DNA of 15,476 nucleotides from JBGRQB01 sp041725875 (GTDB lineage Bacteria; Bacteroidota; Ignavibacteria; Ignavibacteriales; Melioribacteraceae), in assembly GCA_041725875.1 (NCBI GenBank), contig JBGRQB010000098.1, forward strand, positions 1 through 15,476, given 5' to 3'. Below the pieces are notes generated by a model. That model did not search any database. It saw only the letters and a list, made by a program, of their open reading frames with translations, and had not been told where the DNA came from. Within the stretch, counting starts at the first letter, position 1, and every line of letters starts with the position of its first letter. The position numbers were made by a program, and so were the translations under genes. Positions 6,184 to 13,398 of this stretch are shown here, in pieces.

Positions 6184-7507
6184 TTGTTATGCCCCTTTTA
6201 ATCAACAACATAGTGATATCATCCGGAACTTCTTCCAGTTTATCCAAATTAAAATAGTTTATTATTTCTGAAATTTCGAAAAATCTGTTATCCAGCAGAT
6301 CATTTATTTTTTTCTGTTTCTCTTTCAAATCTGCTTCAGGCATTATATCCAGCAGGCCATCGGAACTGCAAAATATTGTGTACATCTCAGGCAGTTTTAC
6401 AACGGAATTTCTAAATTTGGTAAACTTAAACATTCCAACCGGCGAACTGGTTGATTCAAGGTAAGTCTGATTTTCCTTATTACTCAAAACAGGATAAGGA
6501 AAATGCCCGGCATTTACATAGAGCAGTTCTTGTTTCTCTTCGGAAATTATTCCGCAAAAAACTGTAAGATATTTATCAAATTGCTCTTCAATTAAGTCAA
6601 GATTTAACTTTGCAAGGAGTTGTGCAGGATCGAGTACAAGTTCATCTTCACCTGATTTATATTTTTCAACATATCTGTCAAAGTAACCTTTAATAAAAAT
6701 AGTAACAAACGCAGATGCTGCTCCGTGTCCCGAAACATCGATAAAATAGAACAACATTTCTTTGTCATTAAGTTTATGATAATTCAAAAAATCGCCGCTG
6801 AGATAAAGCGAAGGTTTGAAGAATCTGCTAAGTACAAATTTATCTATAAAACATCTTTCACCCGGAAGCAGGTTCATCTGAATTTTTCTGCCCGCCTGTA
6901 AATCTTTGCTTATAAGATCGAGTGAACCGGAAAGTTTTTCGTTAACAGATTTTAGTTCTCTGGTTCTTTCTTCAACCTTTTTTTCCAGATTTTTATTCAG
7001 TTCGGAAATTGTTTGAATATCTTCATACGAACGTAAAGCAGAAATAACAGAAGTGATTAATTTTTGAGATGATAATTCGGTTTTCTCTTTGTAGTCGTTT
7101 ATATCATAATCAACAATAATTCTTTTTTCGGGGGCCTGACCGGGATAACCGGTTCGCAAAATAATTCTTACATCTCTGTTGTTAAGTTCTTCACGGATAA
7201 ATTTAACAACTTTCAATCCCGAATCTTCATCTTCCATAACAACATCCAGCAAAATAAGCGCAATGTCATTACTTTCCGAAAGTTTTTCTTTTGCTTCTTT
7301 TCCGTTAAAGGCATCTATAAATTCTAACGATCTGTTTTTGAATTCTACTTCTTCAAGAACCATTTTGGTAACATTGTGAATTTCAACTTCATCATCAACA
7401 ACCAATATTTTCCAGGTTCCTTCAAGTTTTGTTTCAACTATTTCTTCATCTTCATTTGCAAAAATCAGTTCGTCGTCATTGTTTATGTTTTTTTCTTCTG
7501 TATTCAT
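6176..7507 (-). CDS. Response regulator with SpoIIE/RsbU-type PP2C serine phosphatase output
   Basis: A 443-residue phosphatase. After an acidic N-terminus, residues about 31-160 form a receiver with Asp38/Asp39, phospho-acceptor Asp88 (LLDVVMED) and Thr119. The segment IVDYDINDYKEKTELSSQKL resembles the region after receivers in DUF3369-type regulators. Residues about 165-205 are a coiled-coil linker ending in the AGRKIQMNLLPGE lead-in typical of SpoIIE phosphatases. The catalytic domain (about 215-440) has metal-binding aspartates in SGDF (239), IDVSGHGAASA (257), SSDGLLD (383) and PDDITMLL (429/430), plus NAGHFPY. It should be an active Mn/Mg-dependent phosphatase acting on phospho-Ser of STAS proteins, two of which are encoded directly downstream. 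It lies 42 bp after the hybrid kinase gene, whose phosphoryl group is the likely input to Asp88. Confidence 0.93.
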   Translation of the reverse strand: MNTEEKNINNDDELIFANEDEEIVETKLEGTWKILVVDDEVEIHNVTKMVLEEVEFKNRSLEFIDAFNGKEAKEKLSESNDIALILLDVVMEDEDSGLKVVKFIREELNNRDVRIILRTGYPGQAPEKRIIVDYDINDYKEKTELSSQKLITSVISALRSYEDIQTISELNKNLEKKVEERTRELKSVNEKLSGSLDLISKDLQAGRKIQMNLLPGERCFIDKFVLSRFFKPSLYLSGDFLNYHKLNDKEMLFYFIDVSGHGAASAFVTIFIKGYFDRYVEKYKSGEDELVLDPAQLLAKLNLDLIEEQFDKYLTVFCGIISEEKQELLYVNAGHFPYPVLSNKENQTYLESTSSPVGMFKFTKFRNSVVKLPEMYTIFCSSDGLLDIMPEADLKEKQKKINDLLDNRFFEISEIINYFNLDKLEEVPDDITMLLIKRGITNE

Positions 7508-7549
7508 ATTCCGACTTTAAATTTTCATTATAATCGTACTTATTTTTAC

Positions 7550-9955
7550 TTAGTTTATAAGAGGAATTCTTATTTCAAACACTACCCCGTCTTTGTTCGG
7601 ACTGCTACAGGATATGGTTCCGTTGAGTTTTTGAGTTACAATATTGTAAACAATATTTAATCCGAGTCCGGTTCCTCCTTTGGCTCTTTTAGTTGTAAAG
7701 AAAGGGTCAAAAACTTTTTTGATATGACTCTTTGGTATTCCTTTTCCGTTATCTGAATAAATAAAAACCAGCTGATTAAAATTGAGATAAAACTCTAATT
7801 TTATAACTCCGTTTTCAACTTTTTCAAATCCGTGCTTGAGTGAATTCATAATAAAATTAGTGATAATTTGAGCAAAAGCTCCGGGCGAACTTTTAACTTC
7901 AAGAACATCATCACATTTAATTTCAATTACGTGATTTGTTTTTTTAAGCTGCGGTTTCAGACTCAAAATTACTTCGTCAAGATATTCTTTTACATTAAAA
8001 ATTCTGTCTTCCTGATTAGCCTGATCAACTGCAACCTGTTTGAAACTTTTAACCAGATCAGCAGCACGTTTTAAATTTGATAAAATTGATTGCGAAGCAT
8101 TTTCTGCGGTTCCAAAATAACTTTGTAAATCTGATTTTTTCAGTTTCCCTGTTTCAAAAGTCTGCAGAATCTCTTTTGTCTTAACATCCAGATGTGAAGC
8201 TGCTGTAACTCCAATTCCCACCGGAGTATTAATTTCGTGAGCAACTCCCGCAACAAGTTCACCAAGTGCAGCCATTTTTTCAGCTTCGCGTAATTGGACT
8301 TCAGCTTTTCTCAGTTTTTCTTCGGCACGTTTAATTTTGGTAATATCTCTTACCACTGCCTGAATAACTTTCCTGCCGCCCAGATACATCATTGTAAGCC
8401 AGGTATCAGCATAAAATTCACTTCCGTCAAGATGAATATGCGACCACTCAAAACGCGCACTTCCGTTTTTCTCCGCTTCATTTATATGACTGCTCACAAG
8501 CGCATCGGAGCGATTGTTATCCGGTTGATATTCGGGTGAAAAGTCGAGAATTGTTTTACTGAGAAATTCTTCTTTTGAGGCACATCCAAAAACTTTTAGA
8601 GTAGCGGGATTACAATCATAATATCCTTTGCTGTCCATAAGCATAACAGCATCACTTGAAAATTCAAAAAGAGAACGAAATTTTTGCTCACTCTGAAGCA
8701 GTGCGTCGTTAGCTTCAAGAAGTTCCTTTGTTCTGTCGCGAACCATTTCTTCCAGTTCTTCATTCATTCTTTTCAGTTCGCTTTCAAATTCTTTTCTTTG
8801 AGTGATATCTTGTTTAACCGCAATAAAATTTGTTATTTCATTTTTGTCATTAAACACCGGCGTGATAGTTTGTTCTTCAAAATAATCTTCACCATTTTTT
8901 CGCTGATTAATTATTTCTCCGTGCCAGACAGTCCCTTCGTTAATTGTTATCCAGATATTATCATAAAACTCAGAAGTTTGTTTATGCGATCTCAGCATAT
9001 TTATATTTTTATACAAAATTTCATTTTTGTCATAACCCGTTAATTCAGTAAAAGCGGGGTTAACCCATACAATATCGCCATGACTGTTTGTAATCATAAT
9101 GCTGTTTGCAGACGCTTCCAGAGTTGTACTTTGCAAGTTAAGCATCTCTTCAGCTTTTTTTCTTTCTGTAATATCTGTAATTACATTGGCAAAATAGCGG
9201 GGAATGTTTTTACTATCTTTTAATATAAAGATATTTTGTATCGTATCAATTAAATGATTTTTTTTGTTCAGGACAGTCAATTCTCCTGTCCATTGCCCGG
9301 TGGATTTCACTTCCGGTAAAATTTTTTCAATCAGATTTTCTTTCTGTTGCGGCGGATAAATATCGTAAAATTCTTCATTTCCAATATCGGTTGATTGATT
9401 AATTCCTAAAAGTTCTTTAAAGGCCGGATTCATATATGTGAACTTGCCGTTGAATTTAGCAATCGAAAAACTTTGTCCGGAAGCCTCTGCAAAACTCTTA
9501 AAAATCGTTATTTGTTCTGCTGATTCAGAAAGCGCTCTTTCAGTTTCTGCAAGTTTCTGTTTGGTGGAAATTTCATCAACAACTTTTTTTACAACAGCGG
9601 GAAGCAGAGTTAAAAAATTGAGATCTTTTATTAAATAATCTCTGGCTCCCAGCTTCATCATTTCAACAGAGTTTTTAATATCGCCGCTGCCGGTAATTAC
9701 AATGTAAGGAAGGAAAATATTTTTTTGCGTTAGTTCAAGAATAACATCTTTTGCTTTACAATCAGGAAGATTATAATCAAGGATAACAACGAAACTTTGT
9801 CGCTCCATAATTTTTTCAACGGCTTCTTCACCGCTGTATGCAGCTTCTGTGTTGTAACCGCTTCGACGTAAATTTTTTCTTATCAGTTTGTTAAGCGGTC
9901 TGTCATCCTCAACAACTAAAATTATAAATTGATTATTTTTTTCCTGACTATCCAT
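7550..9955 (-). CDS. Sensor histidine kinase with N-terminal receiver and three PAS domains
   Basis: An 801-residue soluble kinase; no membrane segment seen. Residues about 10-127 are a receiver with Glu16-Asp18, phospho-acceptor Asp60 (VILDYNLPD), Thr88 and Lys110. Three PAS domains follow at about 151-262, 280-388 and 423-538, the first two ending in DIT(E/Q)RK linkers and the second followed by a coiled coil. The catalytic core has His573 in LVAGVAHEINTP, N-box Asn704, G1 DNGKG, FDPFFTTK and G2 GGTGLGL, so all key residues are present. PAS domains could bind haem, flavin or other cofactors, but none can be assigned. The kinase leads the operon and probably phosphorylates the receiver of the phosphatase downstream. 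A TTG 9 bases further upstream (9964) would add three residues; neither start has a clear ribosome binding site. Confidence 0.92.
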   Translation of the reverse strand: MDSQEKNNQFIILVVEDDRPLNKLIRKNLRRSGYNTEAAYSGEEAVEKIMERQSFVVILDYNLPDCKAKDVILELTQKNIFLPYIVITGSGDIKNSVEMMKLGARDYLIKDLNFLTLLPAVVKKVVDEISTKQKLAETERALSESAEQITIFKSFAEASGQSFSIAKFNGKFTYMNPAFKELLGINQSTDIGNEEFYDIYPPQQKENLIEKILPEVKSTGQWTGELTVLNKKNHLIDTIQNIFILKDSKNIPRYFANVITDITERKKAEEMLNLQSTTLEASANSIMITNSHGDIVWVNPAFTELTGYDKNEILYKNINMLRSHKQTSEFYDNIWITINEGTVWHGEIINQRKNGEDYFEEQTITPVFNDKNEITNFIAVKQDITQRKEFESELKRMNEELEEMVRDRTKELLEANDALLQSEQKFRSLFEFSSDAVMLMDSKGYYDCNPATLKVFGCASKEEFLSKTILDFSPEYQPDNNRSDALVSSHINEAEKNGSARFEWSHIHLDGSEFYADTWLTMMYLGGRKVIQAVVRDITKIKRAEEKLRKAEVQLREAEKMAALGELVAGVAHEINTPVGIGVTAASHLDVKTKEILQTFETGKLKKSDLQSYFGTAENASQSILSNLKRAADLVKSFKQVAVDQANQEDRIFNVKEYLDEVILSLKPQLKKTNHVIEIKCDDVLEVKSSPGAFAQIITNFIMNSLKHGFEKVENGVIKLEFYLNFNQLVFIYSDNGKGIPKSHIKKVFDPFFTTKRAKGGTGLGLNIVYNIVTQKLNGTISCSSPNKDGVVFEIRIPLIN

Positions 9956-9996
9956 ACCACACAAAATGTAATCTGTATATTACCGAAATTATTGTC

Positions 9997-10013
9997 GCAG
10001 AAAATAATTCTGC
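9997..10013. repeat. Small inverted repeat between divergent genes
   Basis: Perfect 6-bp arms GCAGAA/TTCTGC around a 5-base AT spacer, in the gap between the hybrid kinase (minus) and the small membrane protein (plus). The 17-bp two-fold symmetric layout would suit a dimeric regulator. The arms are short enough to be chance, and the sequence is too weak for a terminator. The rest of 9956-10139 is AT-rich, with no gene that I can support. Confidence 0.3.
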
Positions 10014-10064
10014 CTTTAATAATAAAATAATTATTAAGAACTTCAACTTTTGTTACCTTCTTAA

Positions 10065-10096
10065 TTTGACAAACCAGAAGAAAATAGCTATTTTTT
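10065..10096 (+). promoter_or_regulatory. Candidate promoter for the small membrane protein gene
   Basis: TTGACA (10066-10071) is followed after 17 bases by TATTTT (10089-10094), a perfect -35 and a 4/6 -10 of the sigma-70 type. The same place also reads TTTG-N20-TATTTTTT, close to the TTTG/TAnnTTTG promoter described for Bacteroidota. Transcription would begin near 10101, giving a leader of about 40 bases before the ATG at 10140. Confidence 0.5.
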
Positions 10097-10139
10097 CGGG
10101 TCTTTTTGCAATTATCAGTAATATTTGACCTAAAGGGAA

Positions 10140-10373
10140 ATGAAACTGCCAAGAAAAATTAAAACAGAATTAATTTGTTTCAAATTTGCGCAAGTACTTC
10201 TTTCGCTGGGGATTTTTTTAACCTTTGCCGGATTACTTGCTGTCCCCTACATCCATACGGAAGTAAAGCGAAACTATAAAGAGTTTTTTGTAACCGGCGG
10301 AATTGTATCTGTATCTCTTTCCATTATCCTGAACATAATTGGTATATTAAAAGTAAGAAAAAATAAAAAGTAG
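10140..10373 (+). CDS. Small two-helix membrane protein, family not recognised
   Basis: A 77-residue protein of unknown function. Residues 14-37 (FKFAQVLLSLGIFLTFAGLL and on) and 50-70 (VTGGIVSVSLSIILNIIGIL) are clear hydrophobic helices, separated by a short polar loop (HTEVKRNYKEFF). The N-terminus (MKLPRKIK) and C-terminus (KVRKNKK) are positively charged, so both ends should face the cytoplasm by the positive-inside rule. A GGG lies 2 bases before the ATG, unusually close. A good promoter match sits about 70 bases upstream. The gap of 58 bases to the tautomerase gene and the same orientation allow co-transcription. I see no motif pointing to a function. It is credible as a gene because of helix layout and charge pattern, not by homology. 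Confidence 0.65.
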   Translation: MKLPRKIKTELICFKFAQVLLSLGIFLTFAGLLAVPYIHTEVKRNYKEFFVTGGIVSVSLSIILNIIGILKVRKNKK

Positions 10374-10431
10374 ACTTCCTTTTTTCTCCTCTTTTCTTAA
10401 ATTTAGATATTTCAAAATCTGAGAAAAACCA

Positions 10432-10806
10432 ATGCCGCATTGTAAAATTGAATATTCTACCAATCTGATTGAAGAAATTAATTTTAATGATTTTTTCCAA
10501 AAACTACACACTGTTTTAACAAGTGATAATCTTTTTAAGATTAATGATATTAAGAGTCGTGCAATAAAATTTGAAGATTATTTTATCGGGAATGGCAATC
10601 ACAACAAATGCTTTGTGGCTGTTACAATTTTAATTTTAGCGGGTCGCACAACTGAAGTTAAAAAGAGGTTATCAGAAAATGTTCTGGAGTTTTTAAAAGA
10701 TCAATTTTCAGATTCATTAAACAAGCTGGATTGCAATCTTACAGTCAGAATTGATGAAATAGAGAAAGAAAGTTATTCAAAATTTAATTCAGGAAAAACA
10801 GAATGA
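10432..10806 (+). CDS. CHMI-type tautomerase (5-carboxymethyl-2-hydroxymuconate isomerase family)
   Basis: A 124-residue protein matching the CHMI branch of the tautomerase superfamily. The protein starts Met-Pro-His, so Pro2 becomes the N-terminal catalytic base after Met removal, and MPHCKIEYSTNL matches the family opening. Other features are the NDFFQKLHTVL helix and a second beta-alpha-beta half that begins CFVAVTILILAGRT. In the homoprotocatechuate pathway (HpaF/HpcD) the enzyme shifts a double bond in 5-carboxymethyl-2-hydroxymuconate, acting as a trimer. No other gene of that pathway is near, so a different keto-enol substrate is plausible. The stop overlaps the nitrilase start by 4 bp (ATGA), which indicates coupled translation and probably a shared substrate or repair role. 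The fold call is strong; the substrate is uncertain. Confidence 0.82.
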   Translation: MPHCKIEYSTNLIEEINFNDFFQKLHTVLTSDNLFKINDIKSRAIKFEDYFIGNGNHNKCFVAVTILILAGRTTEVKKRLSENVLEFLKDQFSDSLNKLDCNLTVRIDEIEKESYSKFNSGKTE

Positions 10807-11564
10807 AAGTCGGATTAGTACAATATTCACAAATTTGGGAAGATCCTGAAAAAAATATAGAAAAATTAAATTTACTTTTGCAAAAAGATAAAAGAACCGA
10901 AGATCTGTTAATTTTTCCTGAAATGACTTTAACCGGATTTACAATGCAGAGTGAAAAGTTTGCCGAAGAAATTGACGGAATCGGGACTCGCTATTTTATG
11001 GATCTAGCTGCAAAACTACGCAAACATATTTTGGCCGGAATAATTGAGCGTGACGGAGACAAGGTTTACAACTCACTTGTTCATTTTGATAATAAAGGAC
11101 TTATCACCGCAAGGTACAGAAAGATTCATCTTTTCTCACTTGCCGAAGAAGAAAAAAATTATACACCGGGAAGTGAAAAAATCATCACCAAAATTGGCGA
11201 AACCAGAACAGGTTTATCAATTTGTTATGATTTGAGATTTCCGGAACTATATCGTTACTATGCAAAACAAGGCACAGATTTTATTGTAGACATTGCAAGC
11301 TGGCCTGTAAAAAGAATTGAACATTGGAAAGCTTTGTTAAAAGCAAGAGCAATTGAAAATCAATGTTATGTTGCAGGAGTTAATCGTGTTGGTGAAGATG
11401 CTTATCATCAATATAACGGCAGCAGTATTGTGTATAATCCGATGGGAGAAGTAATTGCATTTTCAGAAAATAATGAAGAGATAATTCAGGCAGAACTTGA
11501 TTTTGACTATTTGGAAAAAGTCAGAAAAGGATTTGGTTTTCTAAACGATATAACTCTTATCTAA
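10803..11564 (+). CDS. Nitrilase-superfamily hydrolase, omega-amidase (YafV/Nit2)-like
   Basis: A 253-residue carbon-nitrogen hydrolase with the complete catalytic set: Glu40 (LIFPEMTLTGF), Lys107 (YRKIHLF) and Cys141 (LSICYDLRFPELY). A further Glu follows the lysine in FSLAEEEKNYTPG. YRKIHLFSLAEE and the IASWPVKR element fit the omega-amidase subgroup (YafV, mammalian Nit2), which hydrolyses alpha-ketoglutaramate and alpha-ketosuccinamate to the keto acid and ammonia. Length is normal for the group. It overlaps the tautomerase gene by 4 bp. Its own stop codon overlaps, tail to tail, the 3' end of the minus-strand kinase gene by 8 bp, so no terminator fits between them. The superfamily call is certain. 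The omega-amidase assignment is an inference from motifs; deaminated-glutathione amidase (Nit1) activity is an alternative. Confidence 0.88.
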   Translation: MKVGLVQYSQIWEDPEKNIEKLNLLLQKDKRTEDLLIFPEMTLTGFTMQSEKFAEEIDGIGTRYFMDLAAKLRKHILAGIIERDGDKVYNSLVHFDNKGLITARYRKIHLFSLAEEEKNYTPGSEKIITKIGETRTGLSICYDLRFPELYRYYAKQGTDFIVDIASWPVKRIEHWKALLKARAIENQCYVAGVNRVGEDAYHQYNGSSIVYNPMGEVIAFSENNEEIIQAELDFDYLEKVRKGFGFLNDITLI

Positions 11565-13287
11565 ATTTCACAAATACTTTTGTACCAATATTTTTTTCAG
11601 ATGTGAGAGTAAGCTCGGCATTATTAATTTCACAATATTTTCTGGCAAGAGGAAGTCCTAAACCGGTGCCTTCATATTCTCTTGTAAAACCTTCATCTTC
11701 CTGAGTAAATGGTTCAAATATTTTTTCCTGATTTTCCCGGGCAATTCCAATTCCCGTATCAGCAATTTCTACAGTCAACCCGGAACCATTTTCTCTTTTT
11801 ACTTTAATGTTAATGCTTCCTTCATTGGTAAAGGTAACAGCGTTATTTACAATGTTGTTAAAGACTTGCTTCATTGAGTGTTTATCATATTTCACTACAC
11901 ATTCTTCAGTTGATTTTTCAATGTTAAGTTCAATTCCCTTTTCAGCAGATGCCGTGAGAAAATCACAAAAAACATCCTCAATCACTTCTGAATAGATATC
12001 TTCCTCTTTGAAATCAGGTTCATAAGTTCCGGCCTGAAGTTCAGACATTTCCAGAATAAGATCAGTTGTTCTGATAATTCTTTTGCCTGCTTTACCAATT
12101 ATATTAAAACTATTTTGCAGTTCTTCATCCAATACGTTTTGAGTTTCTTCTTGGAGCATACTTGAAAAACTCAACATTGAATTAATCGGAGTTCTGATTT
12201 CATGAGAAATCTGCGCAAGAAATTCCGTTTTAAGTTGATCAGCTCTTTCTGCTTTTTCCTTTGCAAAAACCAATTCATCTTCAGCAGCTTTTTGTTTGCT
12301 GATATCTCTGGCAGTTTCAACAACACCAACAACGCTTCCATCTTCTGTAATAACAGGATCGTAAACAACAGCCATATAAATCTTGCCAAGTGCCGGATAT
12401 TCAATCCAGGTCTGAAAGCGTACTTCTTCCCCTTTCAAACATTTGTCAATATTTGGTTTGAGAACATCCAGGAAAAAATCGTCACCGTAAATTTTATCAA
12501 CCGGGTAGCCGAGAAAGTTATTTTCAATTCCCCAGAAAGCTTTTAAATAAGCATCGTTCAATGATTGAAAAACATAATCGGAATCGATAATAGCCATATG
12601 CTCATTACTGTTTGTAACAATCATGTGGTATTGACGAAGTTTATCTTCTGCTCTTTTTCTGACAAGAGCCCCGACAATTATCTCACCAACAATTTTAAGA
12701 AGAAGCAAAATTTCTTTTGTCCAGATAGTTTCCCTGTTCACAGATGATACCGAAATATACCCGATAAGCATATCGCGAATAACAAGCGGAACCATCAGGA
12801 ATGATTTAATTCCGAGTGTGTCAAGAAATTCTTCATCGGCAGTATAACCTTCAGGAAGTTGATATTTGCTGAATAATACGATGTCGTTTCTTTTTACAAT
12901 TTCACTTCTGAAATATTTCAGTTGCGTTAAATCTATTCCTTCTGTTTTATCAGCGGCAGAGTCAATTCCTTTTGTGCACCATTCGTGTGTCTGATCCATA
13001 TTGTTATTGGAATTGTAAAGCTGCAAAACGCTTGCCCTGTCTGCTTCGGCAAAGTTACAAATTATCTTTAATGCCCGCTTAATCCAGTAATCAATTTCAT
13101 CGGGCTGGATTGAAATAAACTTTGTGGAAAGTGCTGTAATTAATCGCTGTAATCTGTTTCTGAATCGGAGAGATTTTTCAAATAAATTTCTCTCGGCTTC
13201 AAGGTCATCAATTTTTTTAAGTCGCCTTCTTAAAAGCTTGATTTCCTGCTTTAATTCTTTAATTTCCAGATCTTTGTTTTCGCTCAT
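11557..13287 (-). CDS. GAF-PAS sensor histidine kinase, orphan
   Basis: A 576-residue cytoplasmic kinase. Residues about 2-50 form a charged coiled coil. Residues about 60-210 are a GAF domain (ALKIICNFAEADRASVLQLY at its start and FLMVPLVIRDMLIGYISVSS in its core), and about 217-330 a PAS domain ending TARDISKQKAAED. The kinase core has His362 in LAQISHEIRTPINSM, an N-box FNNIVNNAVTF, G1 DTGIGI (510-515), FEPFTQED and G2 EGTGLGL (539-545), so it looks fully active. It has no receiver domain and no neighbouring response regulator, so its partner lies elsewhere. A GTG two codons upstream (13293) is an alternative start; the ATG at 13287 has a weak GTGG before it. The gene converges with and overlaps the nitrilase gene by 8 bp, and diverges from recD2. 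Confidence 0.93.
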   Translation of the reverse strand: MSENKDLEIKELKQEIKLLRRRLKKIDDLEAERNLFEKSLRFRNRLQRLITALSTKFISIQPDEIDYWIKRALKIICNFAEADRASVLQLYNSNNNMDQTHEWCTKGIDSAADKTEGIDLTQLKYFRSEIVKRNDIVLFSKYQLPEGYTADEEFLDTLGIKSFLMVPLVIRDMLIGYISVSSVNRETIWTKEILLLLKIVGEIIVGALVRKRAEDKLRQYHMIVTNSNEHMAIIDSDYVFQSLNDAYLKAFWGIENNFLGYPVDKIYGDDFFLDVLKPNIDKCLKGEEVRFQTWIEYPALGKIYMAVVYDPVITEDGSVVGVVETARDISKQKAAEDELVFAKEKAERADQLKTEFLAQISHEIRTPINSMLSFSSMLQEETQNVLDEELQNSFNIIGKAGKRIIRTTDLILEMSELQAGTYEPDFKEEDIYSEVIEDVFCDFLTASAEKGIELNIEKSTEECVVKYDKHSMKQVFNNIVNNAVTFTNEGSINIKVKRENGSGLTVEIADTGIGIARENQEKIFEPFTQEDEGFTREYEGTGLGLPLARKYCEINNAELTLTSEKNIGTKVFVKFR

Positions 13288-13398
13288 TTCCACTTCGCTG
13301 ATTTACAAGTATTATTTTCGTAATTTATAACTTAAATTTAATTATAATAATTTTCTTTTTTAACCTAAAGCACTAATTAAACTTACTATATTTTTAAG

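Noticed and set aside
10021..10039. AT-only inverted repeat in the divergent intergenic region
   Set aside because: It is low-complexity A/T sequence where such symmetry is expected by chance.
9922..10152. A 76-residue minus-strand open frame across the start of the PAS kinase gene
   Set aside because: It overlaps the kinase receiver start and the promoter and start of the plus-strand membrane protein gene, and matches no family.
10432..10806. Assignment to a homoprotocatechuate degradation operon
   Set aside because: No dioxygenase, dehydrogenase, decarboxylase or hydratase of that pathway is present; only the tautomerase fold supports it.
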